Notes: generated by a model from the letters alone, not told the origin. Positions 9,338 to 20,545 are shown, numbered from the stretch's first letter. The stretch: DNA of 64,000 nucleotides from Persicaria tinctoria (GCA_037127255.1 JBANSL010000004.1:22141967-22205966); one strand, 5' to 3'. Program-made: numbers and translations.

Positions 9338-10360
9338 ATGGCTTGGGAAGTTTGGGGCGACTTGGAGGATGATCCCGATCCATTGGATGGATTTTTTGCT
9401 TTGGAACGTTCTAAACAACAACGACGCCAACAAGAGTTACGTCGGAGAGCTTGGCTACAACAACAAAACCTAGAGCGTCAACGCGAGGCCAAAAGACGCC
9501 AACTTTGGCTTCAACGTCAAGAGGAAGAACAACGTCAATTGGAGATCGAAGATAAGAGGTGTCGACAACGCTATCAGATTCGGCTTCTCCAACAAAGAGA
9601 GGCTGAGGAGGCACGACGACTCGAGGAGGAGGAACGTTTCCGAGAGGAGGAACGAAGCCGATGGTTGAAGATTGTGGAGATGGTGAACAAATTCGTTGGC
9701 CAAGAGACTGCACTGCGCGATGATTTTGTGTCGCAGATTCCCGTTGACTCCGAACTCGGAATTGAGTCAACTCAGTCTTGTTGCGAAGCTGACTCGACGA
9801 GCTTTCCAACAGTGGGTCAAACGCTGCAAGACTCCCCCGGAAAGGTCTCCGAATTTGTGTTGCAAGAAGACTGCGACAGTGTTCTGCAGGACGATCATGT
9901 TGATTCCGTTGACGAGGATGAGGTACTTAATGACGTGTCTCAAGAGTTAGCGATTGTACCTCTTGGGCATGTTCATGAAGTTCCAGCTGTTGAGATTTGT
10001 GTGGTCATTGATTCTATTCTTGTTGAAGAGCAAGTTTGTTCAATGATCGCGCATGAAGGTGTTGTTTTTGGGGTTCCTATACCTCGAATTCTCCTGGCAC
10101 CTATTCCACCCATTCCTCCATCATCTTCTTTGAAGGTTGCTGCTCCTTCCTCGCTGATCATCGCTGACTCGATTCGAGGACAAATAGAAGATAAGAGGGG
10201 GAGAATGATGTGGGTCAAGATGGCCTTCTGTGGGTCAAACAACGATCTTGATCCAGGCGACGACTCGAGGACGAGTCGATTTCAAATGGAGGAGAATGAT
10301 GTCATCCTCAAGCAAAACAAGAAGGCTCCACCTTGGGAGTCGTTAAAGAAACGACGTTAA
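9338..10360 (+). CDS. RE9 coiled-coil ORF (340 residues), function unknown
   Basis: An intact ORF starting 47 bp after the PBS; no earlier in-frame Met fits. Residues about 25-110 are a long, highly charged Gln/Arg/Glu-rich helix (SKQQRRQQELRRRAW, REAKRRQLWLQRQEEEQRQL) that would form a coiled coil. Residues about 125-215 are acidic, followed by a hydrophobic and Pro-rich stretch (PIPRILLAPIPPIPPSSS). The last 50 residues are encoded inside the 3' LTR and include GDDSRTSRFQMEENDV, reminiscent of the end of pol in Ty3/gypsy elements, then a basic end (ESLKKRR). No zinc knuckle, protease or polymerase motif is present. It may act as a minimal gag-like protein or just be a kept leftover; the reading frame is undamaged, which is notable for this window. 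Confidence 0.7.
   Translation: MAWEVWGDLEDDPDPLDGFFALERSKQQRRQQELRRRAWLQQQNLERQREAKRRQLWLQRQEEEQRQLEIEDKRCRQRYQIRLLQQREAEEARRLEEEERFREEERSRWLKIVEMVNKFVGQETALRDDFVSQIPVDSELGIESTQSCCEADSTSFPTVGQTLQDSPGKVSEFVLQEDCDSVLQDDHVDSVDEDEVLNDVSQELAIVPLGHVHEVPAVEICVVIDSILVEEQVCSMIAHEGVVFGVPIPRILLAPIPPIPPSSSLKVAAPSSLIIADSIRGQIEDKRGRMMWVKMAFCGSNNDLDPGDDSRTSRFQMEENDVILKQNKKAPPWESLKKRR
10189..10205 (+). other. Polypurine tract (RE9)
   Basis: AAGATAAGAGGGGGAGAA immediately precedes the TGATG start of the 3' LTR, the expected plus-strand primer. Confidence 0.85.
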
Positions 10361-11335
10361 TTATTTTATTACTTATATTTCTTAATTATCATATTTTATT
10401 ATTTCATATATTAGAATTTTAGATTAAGTTTTATCTTCTAGGTTTATTTATCTTTAAGATTAAAATTCTATCTTTATCAACCTAAATTCTATCTTGCACG
10501 GTAGAATTGGTTCTTAGGTTTTCTATTTAAACATTGTAGTTCTATTGAAATTAATCAGATTGAATAGAATTGAGAAACCCCTTTATGGATTAAAGGGTTC
10601 TCGATTATCAATCCCAAAGCCTTATTGCTCTTGCGTTCTAAGTCTCTCGGTACCACAGTCCAGTCATCACCATCTTCAAACTTCAATCACCATCATCCGT
10701 GTTCTTCAACAGCAAGCCGACGCATCAAGAACACCAGCACCTGCGCTTGGGGACATCGGACCAAGCTCCGCAGGCCTCGGCGCTCGGGCTCCTCGGTGCT
10801 CTCGCGGCTCTCGCACTCGCGTTCGCTGTAGAGGCGCGCTCGCTTCCAGCGATCTCACCCGCGGACTCCAGGCTCTCGCGCTCGGCTTCACAGGCTCTCG
10901 ATCGCAGCCTCTCGCCATCAGCAAGCCGGCATCGTTCCGCGCTCACACGCCCTGAGGAGCCACCGCCCTGTGTGTCCGGGTCGTCCCAGCGAACCATGCC
11001 CGACCAGTTCTCGCGCACTCTTCGCTTACTTTGCTTTAGCTGTTACTTTGGTAATTTGTTAGTTTGGTAATTTGTTAGTTTAGGATTAGTTAAGTTAGTT
11101 CCATCGATATATATTAGTTTGGTTAATTTTTGTTAAGTGAAGATTTCATTAGTTTAGTTTTTATTTGTTTCGTTTAAAGTTATTTATTTTTAAGTTTAGT
11201 TAGTTTAATTAATTACGGAGACCATCAGCTTGCCCACGAAATTTGATTGGTGTCAATTCAAGAGAAATCAAGGAGCTAAGCAAGATCGACGGATTAGTTT
11301 AGCAATTGGCCGGCCTAGCCGATTGCTATACATCA
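10206..11335 (+). repeat. RE9 3' LTR
   Basis: TGATGTGGGTC to CTATACATCA, followed directly by the duplicated target GACAA. It keeps the about 76-bp segment (10440-10516) missing from the 5' copy. The first 155 bp code for the end of the RE9 ORF. Confidence 0.92.
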
Positions 11336-13754
11336 GACAAGGCTGGTATCCGACCTTCCGACCTATTTCTTTGGTTTCATTTGTTTCCTTCTTCATTCTG
11401 CTTTGGTTTCTTTTTTATTTTCACATTCAATCAGCTCTAAGGCTCTAACCCTCGGTCTACCTCTCTCCAGATCCAAGCCATGTACCAAACCCCCAACTCA
11501 TCTTCTCCTCTCTCCAGATCCAATCTTCCGCTATCTAGCTCCGGCGACCGTCATTTAGTTCTGCATTCCTTCTCCGGCCATCATCTCTCAAAAGAACCGT
11601 CGTTCAGTGCTGCTACTTACGATAGAGGTCATCAATTTATCATTTATCGAGCTTGAATCCCTCAAATCCCTGGGCTGAATTGGCTTAACCTTTGGTATTC
11701 ATAATTTGCTAAATTCGAAACCCTAAATCTGCGTTTATTTGGCCTTTTATTTTCTTTCATTTTGATGTGTTCGTGTGGGTTTTGATTTGGACGGTGATTT
11801 GAGGAATAATGGATGATACTGATATGTGTTTTAGAAGAATTGCAAAGGAAATGAGATAACTCCAAATATAATAATTGATTTCCTTGTCTTGCTTGCTTGT
11901 TGTTTAGCTGCAGGTAACATGGAGAAAGTACTACTTTCCCTGTCATTTGGATGCTCCTCCAAGGCGTGGTATGATAATGGTAACGGTATTCAGTCACGAC
12001 TGTGCATCTCTCTTCTTCCTTTATTTTTATTTTTTATTACTTTCCTTGAAAAATCTACAAGAGTTAGTTTGGTGTGATGTACCGATTGCTTACAAGAACT
12101 TTTAAGAATGTTATTTGTGTTGATAAGCTAATTTATATGCTCTTTGAGCCAAAAGAACCATATTGGGGCAGTTTGAGATTTCCTTTTCCTCTCATAAGTT
12201 GGAATCCTGCAGAGCTGTTGTCATAACCAGTGGTATAATTTTTTTTCCCAAATGATTATAAATGTAATAATCACTTCTCCCCATGGGGTGAATCATGTTG
12301 TTAAGAGTGCTTAAGTTTAGCAATGAGACATTTGCTTGATGAATCAACCTAGAAATTACTTTGAAAATAATTGTATCCAAGTATGATGAACTCTAAGGGT
12401 ATTAGTACAAAAATTATATCCTCAGAATAAGATGAGGGTTTGTGGCTGGTTGATATCATCTTAGTGTATGTTTTTTTATAAATAGACAATAAGAGATTGA
12501 TAATAGTGATATACAAAGAAAGAGAGTTAAGAGACCATGGATGAATGCCGAATCCCGGATAATATAGTGTGATTTAACCTTGTGGACAAATGCCTTTTAC
12601 CTTCCTCAATCTTTGTCAGCTTGGTTAAGCTACTGATTCAATTTGTGTCATCTCAAGTAGAATTAGTTAGATGTGGAGTGCAATTTTATCCTAAGCAAAA
12701 TCATTTTTGCAGATATCTTTTCCATCGCATTATTTTGTCTCTGCAAAGTAGTGGTGGGGTCATGGACAAAGATGTTGTTTCCCTTGAAATGATGCTGGTT
12801 ATTGAGCATCATAAAAAGATTAAAAACCAAATAATTGTGTTAGAGATCCCAGCCCTAATGCATTCTACCATGACTTAAATACCGGATCTTGCTCTATGTT
12901 CGGTTATGTGCAATGAGAATCATTTGTGCATGATTCTGAGAGGTTGAGGTTGAACTGATAATCTAATACACTTGTTTCTGAAAGTGATGACTATTAGTTG
13001 ATAGGTTCACCACAAGTGTAACCATGGATGTTGCCCTATGAAAAAAGAAAAGGAAAAGGAAAATGATGAGCATCAAATATTTTCTTTTCTGGTTCTTTGA
13101 ATCTTCTTGTACCACTTTATCTGAACTTTAATCTCAACTTTCACACTCGATGCTTGTAGTGATCTATATAATGGCCGAAAAATGGTTGTATTGTAGTGTG
13201 TAAATTTATAATAAAAGAAGCTTATAAGTTAAGCCACAGAAGTGTCTTGCTGTTGAATTAGCTTTCCTCTTATGTTTCTTTTAAGTGTTTGATTAGAGAA
13301 GACAATCTGATTTCTTGCTTTCTTTGTCTATTTGATATGCACCCTATTATTATTTGCCTTTTAAGATTACTATCTACATTTACATCCAATCAAAACGAAA
13401 ACATTAACATGTCACTTGAAATATGGTGGACGAATCTTAGTTCTTTCTCGTTTTCTTCCATTAAGTATGAAGCTAACACAACTTGTATCCAATAATTTGG
13501 TGGGATAGATGACATTGTCCTAGCATCATTCTTACTAATTGCTTGTGGCTGTTTTCATAGACGTTGCACACTTTAAGGTTGCAAAGGTTATACCCTCTTC
13601 ATGTCTTGGCAGGAGTGGTGGTTAGCGGTGACTTCTTTTTTTTTTGAGGGAATTAAATTATGATTCCATATATATGCTATATTGTTCTGATCTAAATCTT
13701 ATTCTTTTTCATTTGCCTTTTTCCTTTATTTCTTTTGCGTTAATCACATCCCTT
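11336..13754 (+). other. CACTA interior, intron- and exon-like captured sequence
   Basis: This stretch holds no intact gene. It starts with the second copy of the leader duplication (about 11455-11605) and then looks like plant gene sequence with T-rich introns: an exon-like piece after TTTAGCTGCAG at about 11914-11995 and further short open pieces at about 12720-12880 and 13560-13620. I cannot name the gene for these pieces. Stops in all frames rule out a working product. Confidence 0.45.
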
Positions 13755-13900
13755 GTTGGGTCCTTGCTGAAAAATAATCGAGTGGATAAGGATCCAGCAA
13801 AGAGGCCTACATTCAGAGAAATAATCTTCATGCTTGGTCAAATAAGCCATGATATCGGGCACAAGAAGCGCTGGAAGGTTCCCTCCCTTCCACCTTTTTC
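13755..13900 (+). pseudogene. Captured protein-kinase C-lobe fragment
   Basis: The translated piece contains KDPAKRPTFREIIFMLGQI and HKKRWKV. D-P-x-x-R-P-[TS]-F-x-E-I is the signature of the last helix of plant Ser/Thr and Raf-like kinase domains, and the following H-K-[KR]-R-W-K-V recalls integrin-linked-kinase-like Raf kinases. Only this exon-sized fragment is visible; the catalytic loop and nucleotide-binding parts are not found nearby. I infer capture of a host gene fragment by the CACTA element. The exact family assignment is tentative. Confidence 0.55.
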
Positions 13901-15769
13901 TCTTTCTGAATGTTCTTATATAGTTATGTTTAGCATTTTCTGTCTAGTTCATATAATGAACATAAGTGCCTTAGATGTTGTGAACCCCTGCCGTCACATG
14001 TTCGACCATGCAAGACTGCTTAGAGTGAACTCCTTATTGTAATGTTAGCTGTCAATATTCATATGTTGTATTCAAAGGCATTTGATATTTTATTTTGTTC
14101 TTCCTGTATAGGTTGGGGAAATAGAAGTATCTTGTCACAGGTAGATATCTATGCGGCAATCTTGAATATGGTTTACACTTAAGCCACTTGTATTCTAATC
14201 CAGAGAAGTCACACCATTATGGATAGCTTTAGCAACTTATTACATACTAAGAGTTCACTGTTGTAGAAGATGAGAAATTTGATGGCTCAATTTTACCAGC
14301 TAAACTAAAATTTTCCATTTTCATGGAAAAGTAGAACAAAGAGCGAGTAAAGAAAAACTAGAAATCTCCCTGAGAGATTGTTTGCTACCGAGTTGTGTTG
14401 TTTTCCGATTTCTGAAAAGTGCCTCCATTCTCTCTTGAATCAGTTACTCAATTTTCATGGTTGGATAAGATGCTATTCATTCTAGGGTACATTGAAAAAT
14501 GACACACTCATGTGATTTCTCTCTTCTTTCAGTTCTTTGGATCATTGGATTACTGAAATAGTTTCGATGACTTCGATTAATTTGGTGGCCAGTTTCAATT
14601 ATTTGATTGCTTTCTTCCTTGCCTTCATGATTGCTTCCTATATTGTCTTTTAATTTGAAAATGCAATGGTCATCCACTTTAGCTCAATTGGTTTAATGAC
14701 TCCTCTATTGTCTACTTTAGAGATCAATTTTGATCATAACCAATGCACGTAACTGTTAGTATTTTGCAGGTCCAAATACACACCATTTCTAAAAACCTAT
14801 CCATCCCTTTCATGTTTCATCACCGGAAATGACCCTTCATGTGACGGCAGCTAGTGTCTAATCCCACCATGAAGGTCTAGCTTTCGAGTGTTTCTGGGAA
14901 GAGTGGGTATGGATGGTGTTTATGGGGCAGGGAAGGATGCAATCACCCCCTGTAAGGCTTAGGAAATCGGATATTGTCCTATCTAATTGCGAGCAGGGGT
15001 TCTTCTCAAAGATTTCTTCTCAGTGCTTCAACTGCAAGGCTCATTAACAATCCAAAACAATTTACTGGGCTGCCTTTGTGTATCAGATAGGAAGATTCAA
15101 CAGAAGGGCCAAGAAATTGCTTCAGCTGATGAAGATAGTTCATGGTGAAACAGGGCAGTAGATGCAGTTATGTAACCTTCTGCCCTTTATATCCTTATTT
15201 TAACACATTAGATGTACCCCTTTCTTCTCTCTTCTGAAAATCAAAAAAGAAGTTTGAATTGAACTCATGTATTTGCCATTTTTTTTTCTGATTAAGCATT
15301 GCTCATTGTCATTCATTCATTTAGGATGAATAAACACCCTTAACTAGCTGTAAATATGTATAAGAGTCTTGTTAATGTGACCCATAAATAGTGCAAGATT
15401 TGAGAACAATGAAGAATTCATTCTCCTCTCTCTTCTAGATATATCTTTGCTTGCTTCCTCTGATATTGCAGGCCTGAAATTCACACTAATACTAGATGCA
15501 GATATAGAAAATTATTGTAGCTTTCCGAGCCATAAAGAAGAATTGTACACAAGACAGTGCAGATGAAGAGAGTCAACTTATCTAACTCAGTTTCTACCAG
15601 CACTCTGTTAGGAGCCTCGGTTGGGTGGGCGTTGTCCAGTAGGCGTAGGAGTTTCGATCTGAACACGGAAATTTTGTTTATTTTCGTTATTTTTGATCTT
15701 ATATGCATGTCAACTCTTCTGTATTTTTGCAATTTGTTTATTTTCGTTATTTTCGCAATATGATGCTAG
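13901..15769. other. CACTA interior, noncoding
   Basis: AT-rich, intron- or UTR-like sequence without a supported gene. Short exon-like pieces follow intron-like ends near 14115 and 14770, and a pyrimidine-rich 3'-UTR-like part occurs near 15170-15250. Open frames at 15481-15763 on either strand are short and unrecognised. Confidence 0.4.
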
Positions 15770-16476
15770 TGTTTATTTACATGTTTTCATTAAACGACCT
15801 ATCATTTTGAAGAACAAACAAAATGTGATGTTCTATTGACAAAAGCGTGTCGTGTATCCAAATAAAAGACATCAGATTGTATATGAAAATTGTAGTGCGT
15901 TCATATGTTTAACATCAGATTGGTTTATGGAAACAAATGCCGGTATAATTATACACATCATTCCATTCATCTAAATCAGTGTCTAACACCAGTTTCAACA
16001 TTAAAATGATATATATTTATCAAAATAACATCGTTATCTACCAAATAAATCGATGTGTCATTGCAGGAACAACATCATTTTATTTTGAAAAAACTGATAT
16101 AAATGTGGGAAACGACATCAATTATGCCTATATTTCATGTGGTTGGTAAAATTAAAATAATATAAAATCATAAATTATAGATTGGACATGATTATAAACG
16201 TGATCACTAAAACAAAAAATGTTGTCTATCTTGTCTTATGACATTACTTATTTTATAAATAAAGATGTAAATGTCACTTTTTTGCTTAAGGAGGACATCT
16301 TCACATGTTTTCAAATGACAAATCAGGGATATTCATCAACAAGTGATTATGCCATAACCAAAATTTAGGGGTTGTAATTAAGAAAAGACATTTGCTTAAA
16401 ACCGATGTGAAAAATTTGGATCTTCTACTACACGCACAAAGAGATCGGAAATTTTTTTGAAAGACATCTGTTGACA
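15770..16476. repeat. CACTA subterminal repeat region
   Basis: The motif (G/A)ACATC and its complement GATGT recur many times toward the right end (for example GACATCAG, AACATCAG, AACATCAT, GACATCAA, GACATCTT), and the left end has AGACATC, CAGATGT and GTGATGT within its first 130 bp. Clustered short subterminal motifs are the usual transposase-binding sites of CACTA elements. Confidence 0.65.
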
Positions 16477-16507
16477 ACATATGTCTAATTGAAGTTTTCT
16501 AGTAGTG
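16477..16507 (-). repeat. CACTA right terminal inverted repeat
   Basis: It reads on the minus strand CACTACTAGAAAACTTCAAT then TAGACAT, matching the left end. The TGA duplication follows at 16508-16510. Confidence 0.9.
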
Positions 16508-16510
16508 TGA

Positions 16511-17033
16511 TGTAGGATTCTTTTGGCCACATATATTTCGTGATTCATATGCTTTTTGCAAATCATGTGATCGCTGTCAGAGAGTTGGGAATCTTTCTAA
16601 GAGGAATGAGATGCCACAAACTCGCATGATATTTTGTGAGATTTTTGAAGTTTGGGGCATTGACTTCATGGGACCATTCCCTAACTCTTTTGGAAACTTA
16701 TATATTTTGCTTGTGGTGGACTACGTCTCCAAGTGGGTGGAGGCGAAGGCCACCAGAACTGGCGATTCAAAAGTAGTTGCAGGTTTCCTCAAGGAGCTAT
16801 TCTCTAGATTTGGAGTTCCGAAAACCCTGATCAGAGATAAAAGGACCCACTTCTGCAACAAGACTGTGAGTGCGCTATTAAAGAAATATCATGTGACTCA
16901 GAGGGTGTCTACTACATACTACCCCCAGACTAATGGGCAAGCTGAGGTGTGTAATCGCGAGATTAAGACTATCTTGGAGAAGATTGTTGCCCCAAACATG
17001 AAGGATTGGAGTGTCAGACTTGATGATGCTCTG
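16511..17033 (+). pseudogene. RE1 integrase, zinc finger end and catalytic core
   Basis: This continues the frame left at 7767: [20 protein letters not shown] with the CxxC half of the HHCC finger, then the core with Asp in [23 protein letters not shown], Asp in [12 protein letters not shown] and Glu in [12 protein letters not shown], so the DDE triad is present. The frame is open until LDDAL at about 17033, where RE3 LTR sequence begins without a proper LTR end. The core's end and most of the C-terminal domain are lost; a short remnant continues at 32921. Confidence 0.85.
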
Positions 17034-17888
17034 TCCTCAACTTTCGCAATGGATTTAAGCACAAGATTCATAATTAAATCCACTTTCGCTTCATAATCAT
17101 AAACATGGAATTGTCCTCAACTTTCGCAATGGATTTAAGCACAAGATAGATGATGATAAACTCGTAAAATCTTCATAGATTCAAGCTTTCATACATGGCT
17201 ATTGTTGGGCTCACCCCAACCCTAGAAGAAGGGGAACTACTCACACATAGTTATAGAAAACATGCTGAAAATTGAATAAAAGATCCTAAAAGGAATTTAG
17301 ATGAAAACCCAAGTCTATCTAACTAAAAGATCCTAAAAGGACTTTAGATGAAAACCCTAATTAAAAAGCCTGTTAAGCAATTAAATCAGCCCGCGGAAAA
17401 TTATGCTGGTGCGTAGGGTATCGGCGCCGAGGTCTGGGTGTCGGCGTCGAGGTATCTGTTCAAATGCAGTAGGTTCTGTTTTTGTCCAGCTTTTCGACTC
17501 TGACTTTAATTACACTTTTCCGAGTCCTCGTTAATCCGATTAACGCATATGAATATGTGTTGGAAAGCTCTTTTCAAGGACTACAAATCTCATGAAGGCT
17601 CCAGATCTTGAATCAAAGTGATGGAGGGCTAAAATAAGGCTTTTCTCAAGCTACACCACTTTTTGCTTTTGCTTGGCTTCTCCATTGCCTTCATGATTTT
17701 TCATTAAGCTCTAAAGTGCGTCCAAACTCTTCCAAATCACCTCCAAAACCTAGAAAATCACAGCAAAGCTTGTGTAGACTCCAAAGCATAACTACACATT
17801 TTCCTTACTTTCCCAACACAAAAGCTAATAAAATGACTTAGATGGAATGAAAACATGATGTAAAATATGACTAAAAATGCGGAAATCA
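17034..17888 (-). repeat. RE3 3' LTR, outer end lost
   Basis: The inner end GCGGAAATCA (minus TGATTTCCGC) is at 17888. It aligns with the right LTR pieces 23445-23722 and 32431-32920. The outer part (matching 22952-23440) is missing. The outermost 35 bp (TCCTCAACTTTCGCAATGG and following) are repeated about 75 bp further in, so the truncated end carries a partial duplication. Words ATCGGCGCCGAGG and GTCGGCGTCGAGG lie at 17418-17452. Confidence 0.82.
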
Positions 17889-19723
17889 AAACATCCCATA
17901 CTTAGGCTTGCTTGTCCTCAAACAATAACCACTACCTACAACACATCCTTCAAGTCTTCGCCTTCGCAAAAAAGCAACATCATAAGCGCAGGTGGTCTAA
18001 AAGAATCAAGCAATCAAACGTCATCACACATATATAGGTAACTCTAAGCAAGAGCAATTGAAATCCATCCTCACAAGGATATATGTGTTTCACTCAACAC
18101 TCAATGTGTTTAGGATTTGAATAACATCTCTCAACTCAATCCTTAATGCAAAAAGCTACATAGACATTGTTATTTATATCACCAATCTCTCCACCGTAGA
18201 TGTCAAAGCAATTAAAATAATCAAGAGGACTTATGGCTCAATGAAAGACTTCAAAGAAGGCTTCATTCGGTCGGGTTGTAATGTGGCTTGGTAAGAAATA
18301 AATGGTATGGAACTATTTAGGAAAAGTGGTGCTAAAAATCCGGGAATCAAGACTCCTAAACTTCTAACTCAACTCAACCAAGCAACTCGTCTCAAAATTC
18401 AGCACATCTACCAAACTCATCAACAATGAAGATCATCAACCCATGACAATATTTCTCAACCAACAATTTAATCCAACTCTCACATATAATGAACTAGGCT
18501 CTTAATAAACACTTTTTTTTCTTCGCCGACATTTTTTTATTCCTTTTTTTTCTTTCGGCAATAATACATGCATATATAAATTTTCGGAGCCTCTAAAGTA
18601 TAAGAACAATATGATGAATAATGAAAAAACCTTACATAATCTCACTCAAAGCATATCAACAAAGCTAAAAAACTTAGCTTTTTCTCCATCAAACTCAACT
18701 CAATCAAATTCCAACCAACTCTAAATCCTAATTCCCGGATAAAGGGTCAAGCTTATAATCGGCTAGGAACCAATTTTGTGGAGCTAACAAAGAATAAGCT
18801 AAGGCTCAAAGGGCTTCAAGCAAAGATAATATGCAAGGTAGGTAAATGAATAGATAAAATATGGCTAAGAAAATATAAGTCCTCCATAATCTAATTTTAA
18901 TAAGCAATGAACTAGTATCTCATAATTGGTCTCAAGAAATAGATAACTACATCAATGTCAAGAGGTAATCACATAAGGAGAGTAAATCACACATCAAAAA
19001 TAGAGGGAAATATAAAAATATGAAGAACATTTCCTATAAGGTCAAAAATATCTCACTAGGACATAGATTTGGATTTCAATCATCTCTACTTAAAATCATA
19101 TGTGCTCAATTATATTCGCAAGTCAAATTACCACATAAAAATCAAACTTTCCAGGAGACTTAGGCTAAACCATTCAAACATATCATAGGGTTTACATGAT
19201 CAAGTCGATTATTAGGCATCATCATAGGATATCTAAGTTAGGTGTATATAACTAAAAATAAACAATGCATTTTTTTTTCTTCTTTTTTTCGACATTTTTC
19301 AATTTTTTTTCTCTTTTTTTACGACTTAATAAAAATGCAAAAACACAAAATAATGCAAAATAACACCACCAAAAACAAACCTCAAACCATAAGCATATAT
19401 ATAGTAAGTTGTTACCCCCACCCCATACTTAAAAAATTACTTTGTGCTCAAAGTATAAGCTCAAAAATAAGAGATGGGTGTAGACGAAGACTTACAAGAT
19501 AGAATTGGAGCTCATTCCGACCGAAAATAGGTGTCATTGTTGTTGACCGGTGATAGTCGACGTCGACATGCTTCATGCTCTAAGGTTGTCCTTTCGTCAT
19601 ACTTAGCACCTACGTTCGTTAGCAATCAAAACCAAAACCAACAAATATAAAATCCTAAATAATCATAGGTCTATGTACAAGCTCTAGATTTTTAAGTCGA
19701 TAGGCTGACTTCTTCACTTAAGC
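17889..19723 (-). other. RE3 3' noncoding region
   Basis: It is 1.8 kb, AT-rich, with no gene. Two copies of the PPT-like motif are present: next to the LTR (17889-17906, minus CCTAAGTATGGGATG) and at 19415-19434 (minus TTAAGTATGGGGTGGGGG). Confidence 0.7.
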
Positions 19724-20545
19724 TCATGTGCGCATTCGCAAGGCCCATGTGGCACGGGCCTCCTCCTCCGGACTCTCTAGTTCGACCTTGCATATGACTC
19801 CTTCTTTATCCTTTAACCCCATTGCGCCGGGTCGAATCTTGTGAATTTCGAATGGACCAACCTTCTTCTCTTTGAATTTGCTAGGGAACCATTCATTCTT
19901 GGCCTTGGAGATGTACACCGTATCTCCTACCTCATAAGATTTTGGATCTTCATTGTATCCCCTACCTAATCTCACAAACCAAGGCATACCTCTTCCATTC
20001 GTAATAGATAGGTTTTTAATGGAAATAGGGGAAGAGAAATTCATACCTTCACTTACCTTGTTGGGACCAGGATGGTGGTCTTCGGCCCAAATCTTTCCTT
20101 TCTCATCAACTCTTCCTTCCATGGTAGCACAACCATCTTCTTCATGTTGTCCTGCTGCTGGAGGTGTCGATATCGAGGCTGAGGGTGTCGGCGCCGATGC
20201 ATCTGTAGCTTTTTCAGCATGGTGTGGAATCGATGTCGACAGAGGTTGGTCGATGTCGAGGACCCCATACTTAGCCGTTGTCGTGCTCTTGATTTCCACT
20301 TCTTCATTATCCAATGTAGTCAATAGGTAGTTGATTTGATCCTCCGTGGGCGTTTTCTCCTTGGCTATTATCTCCTTTGTAAGCTCCTCACATGGAATGA
20401 CGTCCATACGTGCATATAGGGAATTGACCTCCATCCTCCATACCTCCCTCATAGTCGTATTAAAACGAAACTCATATACCTCATCGGCTATGGTGAAAGT
20501 AAGTAGGCCATTCTTGATGCTAATGTTCGCATCCGTCGTGGCCAA
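19724..20545 (-). pseudogene. RE3 protease end, linker and integrase CTD-like segment
   Basis: An open frame of 273 codons. It begins in the end of the protease (TTDANISIKNGLLTFTIADE), passes a linker with AKYGVLDIDQPLSTSI and Ser/Pro-rich sequence, then ISIKNLSITNGRGMPWFVRL and a domain with SYEVGDTVYISKAKNEWFPS, KFKEKKVGPFEIHKI, ending EARATWALRMRT. The last 80 residues match the style of the SH3-like integrase C-terminal domain with its GPF motif. RE4 and RE5 have the same order, so this fusion is not a private deletion. A one-base insertion near 20530 separates it from the upstream frame. Confidence 0.75.

Larger units (their letters stand above)
8221..11335 (+). mobile_element. RE9: complete non-autonomous LTR retrotransposon inside CACTA
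   Basis: Two direct LTRs (8221-9271 and 10206-11335), a PBS for initiator tRNA-Met right after the first, one coiled-coil ORF, a purine-rich PPT right before the second, and perfect 5-bp target duplications GACAA (8216-8220 and 11336-11340). At 3115 bp it has no protease, RT or integrase. Both LTRs start TGATG and end ACATCA. By eye the LTRs differ at roughly 15 to 20 bases plus three indels, so the insertion is fairly recent. The phrase DSRTSRFQ..END at the ORF end recalls the last residues of pol in some plant chromovirus-type Ty3/gypsy elements, which suggests the source group. Confidence 0.93.
7768..16507. mobile_element. CACTA (En/Spm-type) DNA transposon, non-autonomous, gene-carrying
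   Basis: It begins CACTACAAGAA and ends TTCTAGTAGTG. The terminal inverted repeats match over about 27 bp with three mismatches. The 3-bp target duplication TGA stands on both sides (7765-7767 and 16508-16510), as is usual for CACTA elements. Removing it rejoins the RE1 integrase in frame. The element is 8740 bp, of which 3115 bp are the later insertion RE9. No transposase (TNP2/TNPD-like) is recognisable on either strand. The interior is AT-rich, intron-like sequence with exon-like pieces, one resembling the end of a plant kinase domain, so it looks like a gene-capturing (Pack-CACTA-like) copy moved by a transposase made elsewhere. Confidence 0.92.

Noticed and set aside
13644..14042. Working kinase gene
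   Set aside because: Only a C-lobe fragment is visible, the start of that frame is intronic sequence, and no nucleotide-binding or catalytic motifs are found around it.
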